Source: Sphingobium sp.
GTDB taxonomy: Bacteria; Pseudomonadota; Alphaproteobacteria; Sphingomonadales; Sphingomonadaceae
Reading direction: 5' to 3'
DNA length: 6,868 nt
NCBI GenBank assembly: GCA_020051025.1
Contig: JAGVJS010000015.1
Span: forward strand, 1 to 6,868
Positions 1 to 6,868 of this stretch are shown one piece after another (position 1 is the first letter of the stretch; the number at the start of each line of letters is the position of its first letter). The translations under genes were made by a program, and so were the position numbers. Below the pieces are notes generated by a model. The model searched no databases. It was not told the DNA's origin and saw nothing but the letters and a program-made list of their open reading frames with translations.

Positions 1-257
1 CCGGCGAACGCATGCGCCTGCCCGGCTTTACCGAAGTAAGCGGCGTGTGCACCCATCCCGACTGGCGCGGCCGGGGGCTGGCCGGCGCGCTGATGCGGAT
101 CGTGACACAGGCGATGCTGGACCGAGGCGAAACGCCTTTCCTCCACGCCTACGCCTCCCATGACCGCACGATCGCGCTCTATCGCTCGCTGGGGTTCGCG
201 GTGCGGGCGGTGTTGCCGATGGCGGTGCTGACAGGTAGCGGACAACCGACGGCATAG
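1..257 (+). CDS. GNAT family N-acetyltransferase, C-terminal part (5' end outside window)
   Basis: This is the last 84 codons of an acetyltransferase that would transfer an acetyl group from acetyl-CoA to an amine; the substrate cannot be told. The reading frame is open to the left edge (Gly-Glu-Arg precede the first visible Met), so the Met at base 12 is very unlikely to be the start. Seen: the acetyl-CoA pyrophosphate-binding motif A, VCTHPDWRGRGLAGALM, with the R-G-R-G-L-A loop, and then the C-terminal motif B, ASHDRTIALYRSLGFAVR, in which Asn/Asp-x-x-A-x-x-x-Y-x-x-x-G-F is the classic GNAT ending. The pattern resembles the FR47-like group (COG3393). It ends in TAG and is followed within 40 bases by a strong hairpin terminator, facing groEL on the other strand. 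Membership in GNAT is firm; the substrate is unknown. Confidence 0.88.
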   Translation, partial: GERMRLPGFTEVSGVCTHPDWRGRGLAGALMRIVTQAMLDRGETPFLHAYASHDRTIALYRSLGFAVRAVLPMAVLTGSGQPTA

Positions 258-296
258 GCTCGTCCGACCGCTGTAGGACAGCCAAATAGGACAAGA

Positions 297-328
297 AAAA
301 GGCCGGTGGATCGCTCCACCGGCCTTTT
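297..328. terminator. Bidirectional intrinsic terminator between the GNAT gene and groEL
   Basis: A perfect 14-bp inverted repeat (AAAAGGCCGGTGGA and TCCACCGGCCTTTT) encloses a 4-base loop TCGC. On the + strand the GC-rich stem ends in TTTTCT; on the minus strand it ends in CTTTTTCTTG. It therefore has the stem and U-run of a Rho-independent terminator in both directions and would serve the acetyltransferase gene and the groES-groEL operon alike. The two genes are convergent, which fits. Confidence 0.93.
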
Positions 329-361
329 CTGATGTTCGCGAAGAGCGAAGGACTTCGATCT

Positions 362-386
362 GCGGGTGGAGCCAAACCCCACCCGC
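362..386 (-). other. Hairpin just downstream of groEL
   Basis: An 8-bp perfect stem, GCGGGTGG with CCACCCGC, and a 9-base loop lie 11 bases past the groEL stop codon. There is no T-run on either side, so it is not a canonical terminator by itself. It may protect the groEL mRNA 3' end or act in series with the strong terminator at 297-328. The stem is seen in the sequence; any function is inferred. Confidence 0.5.
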
Positions 387-397
387 CATGTTCGTTT

Positions 398-2143
<1,746 letters not shown>

Positions 2144-2431
2144 TTACGCCACGATGCCGAGAATATCGCTTTCCTTCATGATGAGCAGGTCTTCACCGTC
2201 GACCTTGACTTCGGTGCCCGACCATTTGCCGAACAGTACGCGATCGCCGGCCTTGACGTCCAGCGGCGTGACCTTGCCGTCTTCGGCCTTGCTGCCCGAA
2301 CCCACGGAGACGATTTCGCCTTCCTGCGGCTTTTCCTTGGCGGTGTCGGGGATGATGATGCCACCGGCAGTCTTCGCTTCCGCTTCGATGCGGCGAACGA
2401 GAACGCGGTCATGCAACGGACGAAATGCCAT
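2144..2431 (-). CDS. groES: Co-chaperonin GroES (Hsp10/Cpn10)
   Basis: GroES forms the heptameric lid that closes the GroEL chamber. The 95-residue product has the usual length. It opens [14 protein letters not shown], the standard start of the Cpn10 beta-barrel; residues about 17-34 are the mobile loop, with GGIIIP (23-28) supplying the hydrophobic residues that bind the GroEL apical domain; the middle has GEIVSVGSG and the C-terminal half [32 protein letters not shown]. The ATG has AAGGGAAAGG upstream as ribosome-binding site, with about 9 bases between it and the start. It is the first gene of the operon, with groEL 102 bases downstream, and is controlled by the promoter and CIRCE operator about 140 bases upstream. 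Nothing is missing or unusual in the protein. Confidence 0.99.
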   Translation of the reverse strand: MAFRPLHDRVLVRRIEAEAKTAGGIIIPDTAKEKPQEGEIVSVGSGSKAEDGKVTPLDVKAGDRVLFGKWSGTEVKVDGEDLLIMKESDILGIVA

Positions 2432-2572
2432 GTTGAGTGCCTTTCCCTTGGCGTAATTTGGGATGGGGCGCAGCGAATGGGAAAGCGGAGTCGTGCTCCG
2501 AAATGCCCTGTCCGCCTGGTCCTTCTCCCGATGAACTCTTTGTTGTTAGCACTCACCGATCAGGAGTGCCAG
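2432..2572 (-). other. Long 5' leader of groES-groEL mRNA
   Basis: The predicted transcript start near 2572 leaves about 140 untranslated bases before groES. The leader starts with the CIRCE repeat. It has a small stem CGGAG/CTCCG with a 5-base loop (2486-2500) and, in mRNA sense, a further GGCACTC at 2435-2441, just before the groES ATG, which copies seven bases of the left CIRCE half-site. I see no credible upstream reading frame. The start site is predicted from the promoter position only. Confidence 0.5.
2546..2572 (-). promoter_or_regulatory. CIRCE operator (HrcA-binding site) of groESL
   Basis: On the + strand the site reads TTAGCACTC, 9 bases, GAGTGCCAG; in groES orientation it is CTGGCACTC-N9-GAGTGCTAA. 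This matches the known CIRCE consensus TTAGCACTC-N9-GAGTGCTAA with two changes, both in the outer bases of one arm, and the spacer is exactly 9. CIRCE binds the repressor HrcA, whose activity depends on GroEL, so the operon senses its own chaperone supply. The operator starts where transcription is predicted to begin, as in other HrcA-regulated operons. Confidence 0.96.
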
Positions 2573-2578
2573 CGGCAT

Positions 2579-2607
2579 GCATATGGAAAAGTTGCTTCGC
2601 TGGTCAA
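2579..2607 (-). promoter_or_regulatory. Predicted heat-shock/housekeeping promoter of groES-groEL
   Basis: Read on the minus strand, a -35 TTGACC within CCCCTTGACC is followed after 17 bases by ATATGC within CCATATGC. The -35 suits both sigma70 (TTGACA) and sigma32 (CTTGA); the CCATAT block is a fair match to a heat-shock -10. The predicted start then falls at about 2572, the first base of CIRCE. Just upstream, at 2620-2632, is the AT-rich palindrome GGAAAA-A-TTTTCC, in the place of an UP element. No other good promoter lies upstream of groES. Confidence 0.65.
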
Positions 2608-2708
2608 GGGGACGGAACCGGAAAAATTTTCCTGCCCGCCCCGATCCGGGCCAGTGCATCGCCGCAGATAGGCCCGGCCGTCACGATCGTCATCCCCGGC
2701 GCGACGGA

Positions 2709-2739
2709 TTGCGCGGATATTGCGGCTATTCCTTATATA
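2709..2739 (+). promoter_or_regulatory. Weak candidate promoter for the universal stress protein gene
   Basis: TTGCGC at 2709-2714 and the AT-rich block TTATATAT at 2733-2740 give a -35/-10 pair with 18-19 bases between. The hexamers are only partial matches to the sigma70 consensus, but this is the only AT-rich block between the CIRCE region and the usp start. I found no EcfG-type GGAAC...GTT pair at the right spacing. This would leave a leader of about 75 bases. Confidence 0.3.
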
Positions 2740-2809
2740 TGTCGCATTGGGAATCTTTGATGACAGCAGCATCGCGCGCGCGTGTCGCCAGTTATGGTCG
2801 GCACAAGCA

Positions 2810-2815
2810 AAGGAG
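2810..2815 (+). promoter_or_regulatory. Ribosome-binding site deciding the usp start
   Basis: AAGGAG lies 6 bases before the ATG at 2822 and only 3 before an in-frame ATG at 2819. The spacing favours the second ATG, giving MPYTTILAAVDV at the N-terminus, the usual start for this family. Confidence 0.75.
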
Positions 2816-2821
2816 AGGATG

Positions 2822-3256
2822 ATGCCCTATACCACGATCCTGGCCGCTGTTGACGTCAACAGCCCTGACCTGGCCCATGCCGCCATTGCCGGCGCGGCCG
2901 AAATTGCGGGCGCCACCGGCACCGTTCATATCCTCTATGTCCGTTATTATCTCCCCACCCGCTATTCAGAATTGCTGGCGATCGATTTTGACGAGCAGGA
3001 AGAGGAGGACGCCATGGCCGCCATGCAGGAATGGGCGGACGAAGCCGGGCTGGACCCGGCCCGCACCCAGATATTCACCCGGCGCGGCCGCGTGCGGGAC
3101 GAAGTGCTGATCGAGGCGGAACGGCGCAAGGCCGACCTGATCGTCATCGGATCGCACCAGCCGTCCCTGACATCGAAGCTGCTTGGCTCCAATGCGTCCG
3201 CCATCGTGCATCAATCGCCGGTCAGTGTGCTGGTGGTGCGGACGGATGCGAATTAA
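2822..3256 (+). CDS. Universal stress protein, UspF/UspG-like
   Basis: A single-domain universal stress protein of 144 residues, the normal length; members are small cytoplasmic dimers that help survival in starvation, oxidative or envelope stress, some binding ATP. Seen: the first strand YTTILAAVDVN (3-13) with the conserved Asp; a middle region with an acidic run (DFDEQEEEDA, 55-64); GRVRDEVLIEAERRKADLIVIGSH (89-112); and LLGSNASAIVHQSPVSVLVVR (120-140). The nucleotide loop runs GSHQPSLTSKLLGS, where the usual G-x2-G-x9-G-S/T has Gln for the second Gly and one residue fewer; E. coli UspF and UspG have the same kind of loop (ASHRPDITTYLLGS). The gene is divergent from groES, 390 bases apart, and ends 86 bases before yghU. 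A longer frame open upstream to a TTG at 2720 lacks a ribosome-binding site and family resemblance. Confidence 0.93.
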   Translation: MPYTTILAAVDVNSPDLAHAAIAGAAEIAGATGTVHILYVRYYLPTRYSELLAIDFDEQEEEDAMAAMQEWADEAGLDPARTQIFTRRGRVRDEVLIEAERRKADLIVIGSHQPSLTSKLLGSNASAIVHQSPVSVLVVRTDAN

Positions 3257-3287
3257 TCATGGATAGTTGAAAGGCGCTTGGTTGCGG

Positions 3288-3300
3288 GCGGCAGGGCCGC
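3288..3300 (+). other. Small GC hairpin between usp and yghU
   Basis: GCGGC-AGG-GCCGC forms a 5-bp stem with a 3-base loop, 31 bases past the usp stop. No T-run follows, so it is at best a weak or Rho-assisted terminator. No convincing promoter for yghU is visible in the 86-base gap, so read-through from usp into yghU remains possible. Confidence 0.3.
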
Positions 3301-3342
3301 TTCCTACCTGCGGGCCATATCCTCTTATCGGAGCCAGCCCGC

Positions 3343-4212
3343 ATGACCGAAACCTACACCCCGCCCAAAGTCTGGATCTGGGACGAGGGCAATGGCGGCC
3401 CCTTCGCCAATATCAACCGCCCGATCGCCGGTGCGACCCATGACAAGGATCTGCCGGTCGGCGATCATCCGCTCCAGCTTTATTCGCTCGCCACGCCCAA
3501 TGGGCAGAAGGTGACGATCCTGCTGGAAGAATTGCTGGAAGCGGGCGTTTCGGCCGCCGACTATGACGCCTGGCTCATCAGGATCGGCGATGGCGACCAG
3601 TTCGGCAGCGGGTTTGTCGACGTCAATCCCAACAGCAAGATCCCCGCCCTGCTCGACCGCAGCGTATCGCCGCCGCAGCGCGTGTTCGAATCCGGCTCGA
3701 TCCTGCTCTACCTCGCGGAAAAGTTCGGCAAGTTCCTGCCATCCGATCCCGCCGGGCGGACCGAGACGCTCAACTGGCTGTTCTGGCAGATGGGTGCCGG
3801 CCCATTGCTGGGCGGCGGCTTCGGTCATTTCTTCGCCTATGCGCCGGAGAAATACGAATATCCGATCAATCGCTACACGATGGAAGTGAAGCGGCAACTG
3901 GACCTGCTCGACAAGCGGCTGGCGGACAATGAGTATGTGGCGGGTACGGAATACACGATCGCCGATATTGCCATCTGGCCCTGGTATGGCGGGCTGGTGC
4001 TGGGCCGGGCCTATGGCGCAGCGGAGTTTCTGGATGCTGGCAGCTACACGAATCTGCTGCGCTGGGCCAAGCAGATCGACGCCCGCCCTGCCGTGAAGCG
4101 TGGCCGCATGGTCAACAAGGTGAACGGGCCGCTGGAAGAGCAGTTGCACGAACGCCATGACGCTGGCGATTTCGCCACGAAAACGCAGGACAAGCTGGAA
4201 GGGGCGGCTTGA
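3343..4212 (+). CDS. yghU: Glutathione-dependent disulfide-bond oxidoreductase YghU (Nu-class glutathione S-transferase)
   Basis: YghU-type enzymes have a glutathione transferase fold and reduce disulfides with bound glutathione, with some organic peroxidase activity. The 289 residues match E. coli YghU (288) from end to end. The N-terminal extension has KVWIWDEGNGGPFANINRP (9-27), then HPLQLYSLATPNGQKVTILLEELL (42-65) as the first part of the thioredoxin-like domain; the Thr-Pro-Asn at 51-53 lies where this class contacts glutathione. YDAWLIRIGDGDQFGSGF, NPNSKIPAL (95-103) with the cis-Pro, and FESGSILLYLAEKFG (115-129) complete that domain. The helical domain has LNWLFWQMGAGP and the N-capping motif TIADIAIWPW (205-214); NGPLEEQLHERHDAGDF is the family's C-terminal extension. 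I see no cysteine in the protein, in keeping with a mechanism that uses bound glutathione. GGAG lies 9 bases before the ATG. Confidence 0.96.
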   Translation: MTETYTPPKVWIWDEGNGGPFANINRPIAGATHDKDLPVGDHPLQLYSLATPNGQKVTILLEELLEAGVSAADYDAWLIRIGDGDQFGSGFVDVNPNSKIPALLDRSVSPPQRVFESGSILLYLAEKFGKFLPSDPAGRTETLNWLFWQMGAGPLLGGGFGHFFAYAPEKYEYPINRYTMEVKRQLDLLDKRLADNEYVAGTEYTIADIAIWPWYGGLVLGRAYGAAEFLDAGSYTNLLRWAKQIDARPAVKRGRMVNKVNGPLEEQLHERHDAGDFATKTQDKLEGAA

Positions 4213-4237
4213 GGCCCTAACGTTAAACAAACACTTA

Positions 4238-4327
4238 CGTCATCCCGGCCTTGAGCCGGGATCCCGCTTCTTCGATCGACTTGCGCCCTGACAAAAAGCG
4301 GGGCCCCGGCTCAAGGCCGGGGCGACG
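4238..4327. repeat. 90-base imperfect inverted repeat (REP-like) between convergent genes
   Basis: Two 32-base arms (4238-4269 and 4296-4327) are inverted copies with four differences, and enclose a 26-base centre. Each arm contains its own small palindrome: in arm 1, CCCGGC-CTTGA-GCCGGG (4244-4260). The four differences are two AT/GC dinucleotide changes, so the arms could still pair nearly along their length. Such CATCCCGGCCTTGAGCCGGG units are, from memory, repeated between genes in sphingomonads. It sits in the only gap between yghU and the convergent NAD(P)H-binding gene and may also end transcription from both. The structure is seen; the family and role are inference. Confidence 0.8.
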
Positions 4328-4346
4328 CAGGTGGATTCTCAGGGTT

Positions 4347-4958
4347 TCAATAGCCGACCGTAAACCGTGCCCGGCTATGCTGCGGCTGTTCGATCTCGTC
4401 GACCAGCGCGATGGCATAGTCGGCGTAGGAGATGCTGCTGTTGCCGTCCGCATCCACCAGCAGTTCGTCCTTGCCCAGCCGGAATCTGCCCTTGCGATCG
4501 CCGACGAAGAAATAGGCGGAGGGCGAGAGGAAGGTCCAGTCGATATCGTCCACGCCGCGCAAATAGGCCAGGAAGTCTGCCCCCTTGCCGGCTTCGGCCT
4601 TATAGGCTTCGGGGAAGTCCGGTGTGGTGATGAGCGGTACGCCCGGTGCGACCTCCAGACTGCCCGCGCCACCGACCACCAGATAGCGGGGTACGCCGGA
4701 TTGGCGCACCACATTCACCAGCGAAGCGGGATCGGTGTCGGAGAACATCACCGCGCTGACCACCACGTCATGACCGCGGATCGCTTCGATCAGGGCATCT
4801 GCATGCTGCACATCGCCGGCGACTGCCGTGACGCCATCAACCTTGACCGCATTTTCGGGATGGCGGGAAATGGCCGTCACCTGATGCCCGCGCCGCGCCA
4901 GTTCCGCGCTGATTTCCGTGCCGGCGCGGCCGGTGCCGCCGATGATCGCTACTTTCAT
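4347..4958 (-). CDS. NAD(P)H-binding Rossmann-fold protein (atypical short-chain dehydrogenase, COG2910/YwnB-like)
   Basis: A 203-residue protein whose N-terminus MKVAIIGGTGRAGTEISAELARRGHQVTAISR has the dinucleotide-binding G-x-x-G-x-x-G (GGTGRAG, 7-13) and Arg-32 after the second strand, suggesting preference for NADP. Further marks of the family are GDV (48-50), DVVVSAV (64-70), RYLVVGGAGSLEVAPG (91-106), DFPEAYKAEA (114-123), DWTFLSPSAYFFVGDRKG (140-157), LLVDADGNSSISYADYAIALVDEIE (166-190) and the ending RFTVGY. No Tyr-x-x-x-Lys catalytic pair of classical SDRs is apparent. Relatives are annotated as NADH-flavin reductases or NAD(P)H-binding proteins; the substrate is unknown. The frame is open to an upstream Met at 5030, but GGAG lies 8 bases before the ATG at 4958 and the fold begins there. 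It is divergent from the HxlR regulator, its likely controller. Confidence 0.9.
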   Translation of the reverse strand: MKVAIIGGTGRAGTEISAELARRGHQVTAISRHPENAVKVDGVTAVAGDVQHADALIEAIRGHDVVVSAVMFSDTDPASLVNVVRQSGVPRYLVVGGAGSLEVAPGVPLITTPDFPEAYKAEAGKGADFLAYLRGVDDIDWTFLSPSAYFFVGDRKGRFRLGKDELLVDADGNSSISYADYAIALVDEIEQPQHSRARFTVGY

Positions 4959-4975
4959 GGCTGAGTCTCCATAGG

Positions 4976-4994
4976 TGGTTACTGATGGAAACCA
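4976..4994. promoter_or_regulatory. Inverted repeat TGGTT-N9-AACCA, copy 1 of a repeated element
   Basis: GGTTAC-TGATG-GAAACCA, itself a partial dyad (TGGTT/AACCA), lies 18 bases before the NAD(P)H-binding gene start. The same two blocks recur at 5044-5062 in the same intergenic region. It is a candidate binding site for the adjacent HxlR-type regulator; the repeat is seen, the role inferred. Confidence 0.5.
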
Positions 4995-4998
4995 GATA

Positions 4999-5020
4999 GC
5001 GATTAGGATATCATGATCGC
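4999..5020. promoter_or_regulatory. 22-bp near-palindrome, candidate operator in the hxlR intergenic region
   Basis: The site runs GCGATTAG at the left, a central GATATC, and ATGATCGC at the right; 9 of its 11 base pairs are symmetric. It overlaps TATCAT (5009-5014), the best -10-like hexamer for the HxlR gene, and, on the minus strand, a TTGCGA...TATCTG pair that could drive the NAD(P)H-binding gene. A dimeric winged-helix regulator bound here would block both. The partner protein is inferred. Confidence 0.55.
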
Positions 5021-5043
5021 AAGAAGGCACCTGCCCGTCACCA

Positions 5044-5062
5044 GGTTACGCCAAGGAAACCA
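5044..5062. promoter_or_regulatory. Inverted repeat GGTT-N10-AACC, copy 2 of the repeated element
   Basis: GGTTAC-GCCAAG-GAAACCA repeats the two blocks of the element at 4976-4994 with one extra base in the spacer. It includes the HxlR gene's ribosome-binding site (AAGGA, 5053-5057) and ends two bases before its ATG, so a bound protein or an RNA fold here would affect hxlR expression itself. Confidence 0.45.
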
Positions 5063-5064
5063 TT

Positions 5065-5454
5065 ATGGAATTGCCCCAACCTCCTCGCATCGGCGACGCC
5101 TATAATCCCGACTGCCCGACCCGCCATGTGCTGGACCGGATCGGCGACAAATGGGCGGTGCTGGTGATGTTGACGCTGAAGGACGGGCCGGTGCGCTTCA
5201 ATGATCTGCGGCGACGGATCGGCGCGATTTCGCAGAAGATGCTGTCGCAGACGCTGAAGAGCCTGGAGCGGGATGGACTGGTCAGCCGGGCCGCCTTCCC
5301 CACCGTGCCGGTGACGGTGGAATATCGGCTGACGCCGCTGGCTGGCGGGCTGATCGGCATATTGGACCAGATCACCCATTGGGCGGAAATGCATGTGGGG
5401 GAGATTATGGCGGCGCGGCGTGGCCATGATGCGGAGGCGGCGTTGGCGGCGTAA
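5065..5454 (+). CDS. HxlR-family winged helix-turn-helix transcriptional regulator
   Basis: A 129-residue member of the HxlR (PF01638) family of small dimeric DNA-binding proteins. Seen: NPDCPTRHVLDRIGDKWAVL (14-33), the first helix with the conserved Cys and the Gly-Asp-Lys-Trp motif; RFNDLRRRIGAISQKMLSQTLKSLERDGLVSR (44-75), the helix-turn-helix with its recognition helix around ISQKMLSQTLKSL; the wing VPVTVEYRLTPLAGGL (81-96); and a C-terminal dimer helix. Cys-17 is the only cysteine and holds the position used as thiol sensor in YodB, HypR and QorR, members that answer quinones, hypochlorite or disulfide stress. AAGGA stands 7 bases before the ATG. The gene is divergent from the NAD(P)H-binding protein, the common arrangement for a regulator and its oxidoreductase target. 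It ends 3 bases from the ligA stop codon. Confidence 0.93.
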   Translation: MELPQPPRIGDAYNPDCPTRHVLDRIGDKWAVLVMLTLKDGPVRFNDLRRRIGAISQKMLSQTLKSLERDGLVSRAAFPTVPVTVEYRLTPLAGGLIGILDQITHWAEMHVGEIMAARRGHDAEAALAA

Positions 5455-5457
5455 ACT

Positions 5458-6868
<1,411 letters not shown>

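Noticed and set aside
2688..2700. CGTCATCCCCGGC in the groES-usp gap as a remnant of the REP-like repeat
   Set aside because: Only about a dozen bases resemble the arm at 4238 and there is no partner arm, so chance in GC-rich DNA is enough to explain it.
2720..2821. Extended N-terminus of the universal stress protein from a TTG at 2720
   Set aside because: There is no Shine-Dalgarno before the TTG, the extra residues do not resemble the family, and AAGGAG precedes the ATG at 2822 at ideal spacing.
3325..4230. 301-codon minus strand frame opposite yghU
   Set aside because: Antisense shadow; the + strand frame matches YghU throughout.
4238..4327. Inverted repeat as insertion-sequence ends or a CRISPR unit
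   Set aside because: The arms enclose only 26 bases, with no transposase, no target-site duplication and no series of spacers; a REP-like element or terminator is simpler.
4251..4964. 237-codon + strand frame opposite the NAD(P)H-binding gene
   Set aside because: Shadow of the real gene on the minus strand; it starts inside the inverted repeat and shows no family motifs.
4959..5030. Start of the NAD(P)H-binding gene at 5030
   Set aside because: The extra 24 residues lie before the first beta strand and would cross the palindrome region; the ATG at 4958 has GGAG at proper spacing and begins the Rossmann fold directly.

Overview
The window is a 6.9 kb piece of a high-GC chromosome, almost certainly from an alphaproteobacterium and most probably a sphingomonad (Sphingobium, Sphingomonas or Novosphingobium type). 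Four things point there: the groES-groEL order behind a CIRCE operator whose left half reads CTGGCACTC; a GroEL tail of GGM repeats ending in MDF; an alphaproteobacterial-style insert in the helix-hairpin-helix region of the DNA ligase; and an intergenic inverted repeat built on CATCCCGGCCTTGAGCCGGG, of a kind I recall as common between sphingomonad genes. The genus is inference; no rRNA or other formal marker is present.

Layout, left to right. (1) The 3' end of a GNAT acetyltransferase on the + strand runs in from outside. (2) It converges on groES-groEL (minus strand) across a strong hairpin with T-runs on both sides, which can stop transcription from either direction. (3) The 390-base gap between groES and the next gene holds the heat-shock control region: a sigma32/sigma70-like promoter, the CIRCE operator for HrcA, and a leader of about 140 bases. 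(4) Divergent from groES is a UspF/UspG-like universal stress protein, followed by (5) a YghU-type glutathione-dependent disulfide reductase, both on the + strand. (6) A 90-base imperfect inverted repeat separates yghU from the next, convergent gene. (7) A small Rossmann-fold NAD(P)H-binding protein (minus) and an HxlR-family regulator (plus) are divergent and share a 106-base intergenic region containing a 22-bp near-palindrome and two copies of GGTTAC-(5 or 6)-GAAACCA. (8) The C-terminal two thirds of ligA, NAD-dependent DNA ligase (minus), closes the window; it meets the HxlR gene tail to tail with 3 bases between stops.

Functionally this is a housekeeping and stress segment: a protein-folding chaperonin, a universal stress protein, a glutathione/disulfide enzyme and a putative redox-responsive regulator with its likely target. 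These look like separate transcription units; only groES-groEL is a clear operon. I see no mobile element, CRISPR array, tRNA or rRNA, toxin-antitoxin pair or defence system, and no wholly new system. The parts most worth a second look are regulatory: the structured hxlR intergenic region, the possible RNA structures in the groESL leader and groES-groEL junction, and the long inverted repeat after yghU.
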